Shown here: positions 30,671-31,955 of the stretch, piece by piece
Position numbering within the stretch: the first letter of the stretch is position 1
Layout of the letters: each line of letters begins with the position of its first letter
NCBI GenBank assembly: GCA_021464525.1
Contig: JADRCO010000516.1
Location: 1-31,955, forward strand
Origin: Rhizophagus sp. LPA8_4_AMF
Lineage: Eukaryota > Glomeromycota > Glomeromycetes > Glomerales > Glomeraceae
Direction of reading: 5' to 3'
DNA: 31,955 nucleotides
Position numbers and translations under genes: made by a program
The notes under the pieces: model-generated
The model's input: only the letters and a program-made list of their open reading frames with translations
Databases searched by the model: none
What the model was told of the DNA's origin: nothing

Positions 30671-31818
30671 ATGGATAGAGTTAAAAATTTGAACAATCAA
30701 ATTCAAATGAATGAGTATATTCCACAAAGTAATAATAAGGTATGTTGGTTTTATTGCTCAGTAGGGATTGGAATCGATTCTACCAAAATCGTTTTAATCG
30801 AAAATCGAATTGAATCTATTTGATTCGATTAATCGAAACTAAAAATCGAATCTAATAAATTAATTTTTTTAAATTATGGTGTATTAAAAATAATCTCACT
30901 ATTCCTATATAACTGCACCACAGTAAAAAAATTCTCATCGGAATTATCAGAAATGCTTATAAAATTGATCAACATTAGTTGCGTGTAGATTGTATTTTTT
31001 TAATACATTACCGTCTAATCATAATATAAACAAGGCTTATTACATGTTAATTTATGAGTAGAACAAGTTTCCCTTGGGTCAAAAAGGCTGTTGTTAAGAT
31101 AATTTTTGGAAAAAACGTAAAAGTTTGATTTCATAAACAAAATGCTGGCCAAAATTATAATTTTCGGCCAGAATTAAGTGGTATTATTAATAATCATGTT
31201 ATGTTATCAAATATGTATTATTTTTGTAAACTAATAAATAAAAGCTTAAAAAAAAACATTTTATAGCATTATTTATGTTGAAAGTGACATTTTTATAAAA
31301 AATCATTTTTATACCATTTTATTTAAACATTAAATATGACTTTTTATTGAAAAATGTTTTTAAATTCACTTAAAATTTTGTGCCACGAGATCAAAAAATC
31401 ACTGTGCAACAAAATATTTAAAACACAATTTGATTGTGCTGTTATATAAATTCGATTAATCGAATCGTCAAATTGAATCGTCAAATCAAAATCTTAGAAA
31501 TGATTAATCAAATCTTAAATCGATTCTTGAGATTTGATTTTCAATTGAATCAATTCCAATCCCTAATGCTCAGCTAGTTTCTTGGAATATATCATCATGA
31601 TGTTAATCGATTTTTCCACATCTATAGATGTGACAACTTTGGTATCTGCCCAAAATAAAATGGACATAACATATTACTCTTGTTATACAGTATACAGTAT
31701 CGGCATTTTGATTGTCGATGACCAAATCTTGCACAGCAAAAATTTTTCTGGTGATGGAATCATAAGCATCTTCACAGCGAAAAAATTAAGCAATCAATCC
31801 CTTATATATGCCCTATAA
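30671..31818 (+). pseudogene. Unknown small open frame interrupted by a hAT-like element
   Basis: An ATG at 30671 opens a frame (MDRVKNLNNQIQMNEYIPQS) that continues to the left target duplication at 30754-30761. The sequence directly after the right target duplication (31574) continues in the same frame (ASFLEYIIMMLIDFS) to a TAA at 31816-31818. Without the element and one duplication copy the frame would be about 111 codons with no stop. No domain is recognised. As it stands, a GTATGT at 30740 and the CAG in the right duplication could also define an intron containing the element, giving only a 31-residue peptide. The frame may be real or partly due to chance. Confidence 0.4.
30762..31565. 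mobile_element. Non-autonomous hAT-like element with 8-bp target duplication
   Basis: The ends are perfect inverted repeats TAGGGATTGGAAT (left) and ATTCCAATCCCTA (right). They are flanked by TTGCTCAG (30754-30761) and ATGCTCAG (31566-31573), an 8-bp duplication with one mismatch. An 8-bp duplication and a TAGGG-type tip are hallmarks of hAT elements. Subterminal arrays of AATCGATT/GATTAATCGAA words fill the first about 90 and the last about 130 bases. The 804-bp interior is AT-rich with no transposase frame. Confidence 0.8.
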
Positions 31819-31821
31819 AAA

Positions 31822-31955
31822 AAGTGGATACGTTTTTTATACGGAATTTATACGGAAAAATACGTTTACATACTGAAAGATACGTTTTGAATACGGAGAG
31901 ATACTGAATTGGTCAATTTTCCGTATCTCAGTATATACGTTTTTTCAGTATCAAT
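31822..31955. repeat. ATACGTTTT/ATACGGA repeat, cut by the window end
   Basis: Short words ATACGTTTT, ATACGGA and ATACTGA, with their complement TCCGTAT/TCAGTAT, recur at 10-20 base intervals. GATACGTTTTTTATACGG at the left and CCGTATCTCAGTATATACG at the right suggest a foldback element whose right side lies outside the window. Confidence 0.5.

Overview
The window looks like nuclear DNA of an arbuscular mycorrhizal fungus of the Rhizophagus type (inference). It is very AT-rich. Genes are cut by many short GT-AG introns of about 60-110 bases. It carries families typical of that lineage: BTB-TLDc proteins, protein kinases fused to Sel1 repeats, and many decayed repeats and MITE-like elements. 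There are no operons or ribosome binding sites and no sign of bacterial or viral genes.

Six spliced genes could be modelled so that all exon phases agree. They are a kinase-Sel1 protein (9077-11475, minus); the Rab geranylgeranyltransferase alpha subunit (12634-14363, plus); a ten-finger C2H2 protein (16085-17605, minus); an Eaf3/MRG15-type chromatin protein (18316-19715, plus); a secreted PLC-like phosphodiesterase with a heptad cysteine stripe (20203-21902, minus); and an alpha/beta hydrolase fused to a tyrosine-phosphatase-like domain that lacks its catalytic cysteine (24338-26860, plus). A seventh small gene of unknown function lies at 1328-1981 (minus).

The left part (1-9000) is accessory. 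It holds a degenerate telomere-like array between two identical palindromes, a broken unknown gene, a decayed Gly/Tyr-rich reading frame, a TLDc fragment next to a recently broken BTB-TLDc gene, a GCCGAA-repeat foldback element with 8-bp target duplications, a short fragment of organelle-type large-subunit rRNA, and small hairpin elements. The centre (9000-26900) carries the conserved genes. The right end (26900-31955) is again repeat-rich: a second GCCGAA foldback element, another inverted-repeat element, remnants of a kinase gene, and a hAT-like non-autonomous element inserted in an otherwise continuous reading frame.

The genes do not form a pathway. Prenylation of Rab proteins, chromatin acetylation/deacetylation and a zinc-finger regulator are housekeeping or regulatory functions. 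The kinase, BTB-TLDc, PLC-like and hydrolase-phosphatase genes belong to, or resemble, expanded or lineage-modified families. The most interesting points are the hydrolase/pseudophosphatase fusion, the cysteine stripe, the three-finger super-repeat, and the hAT insertion whose removal in silico rejoins an open reading frame.
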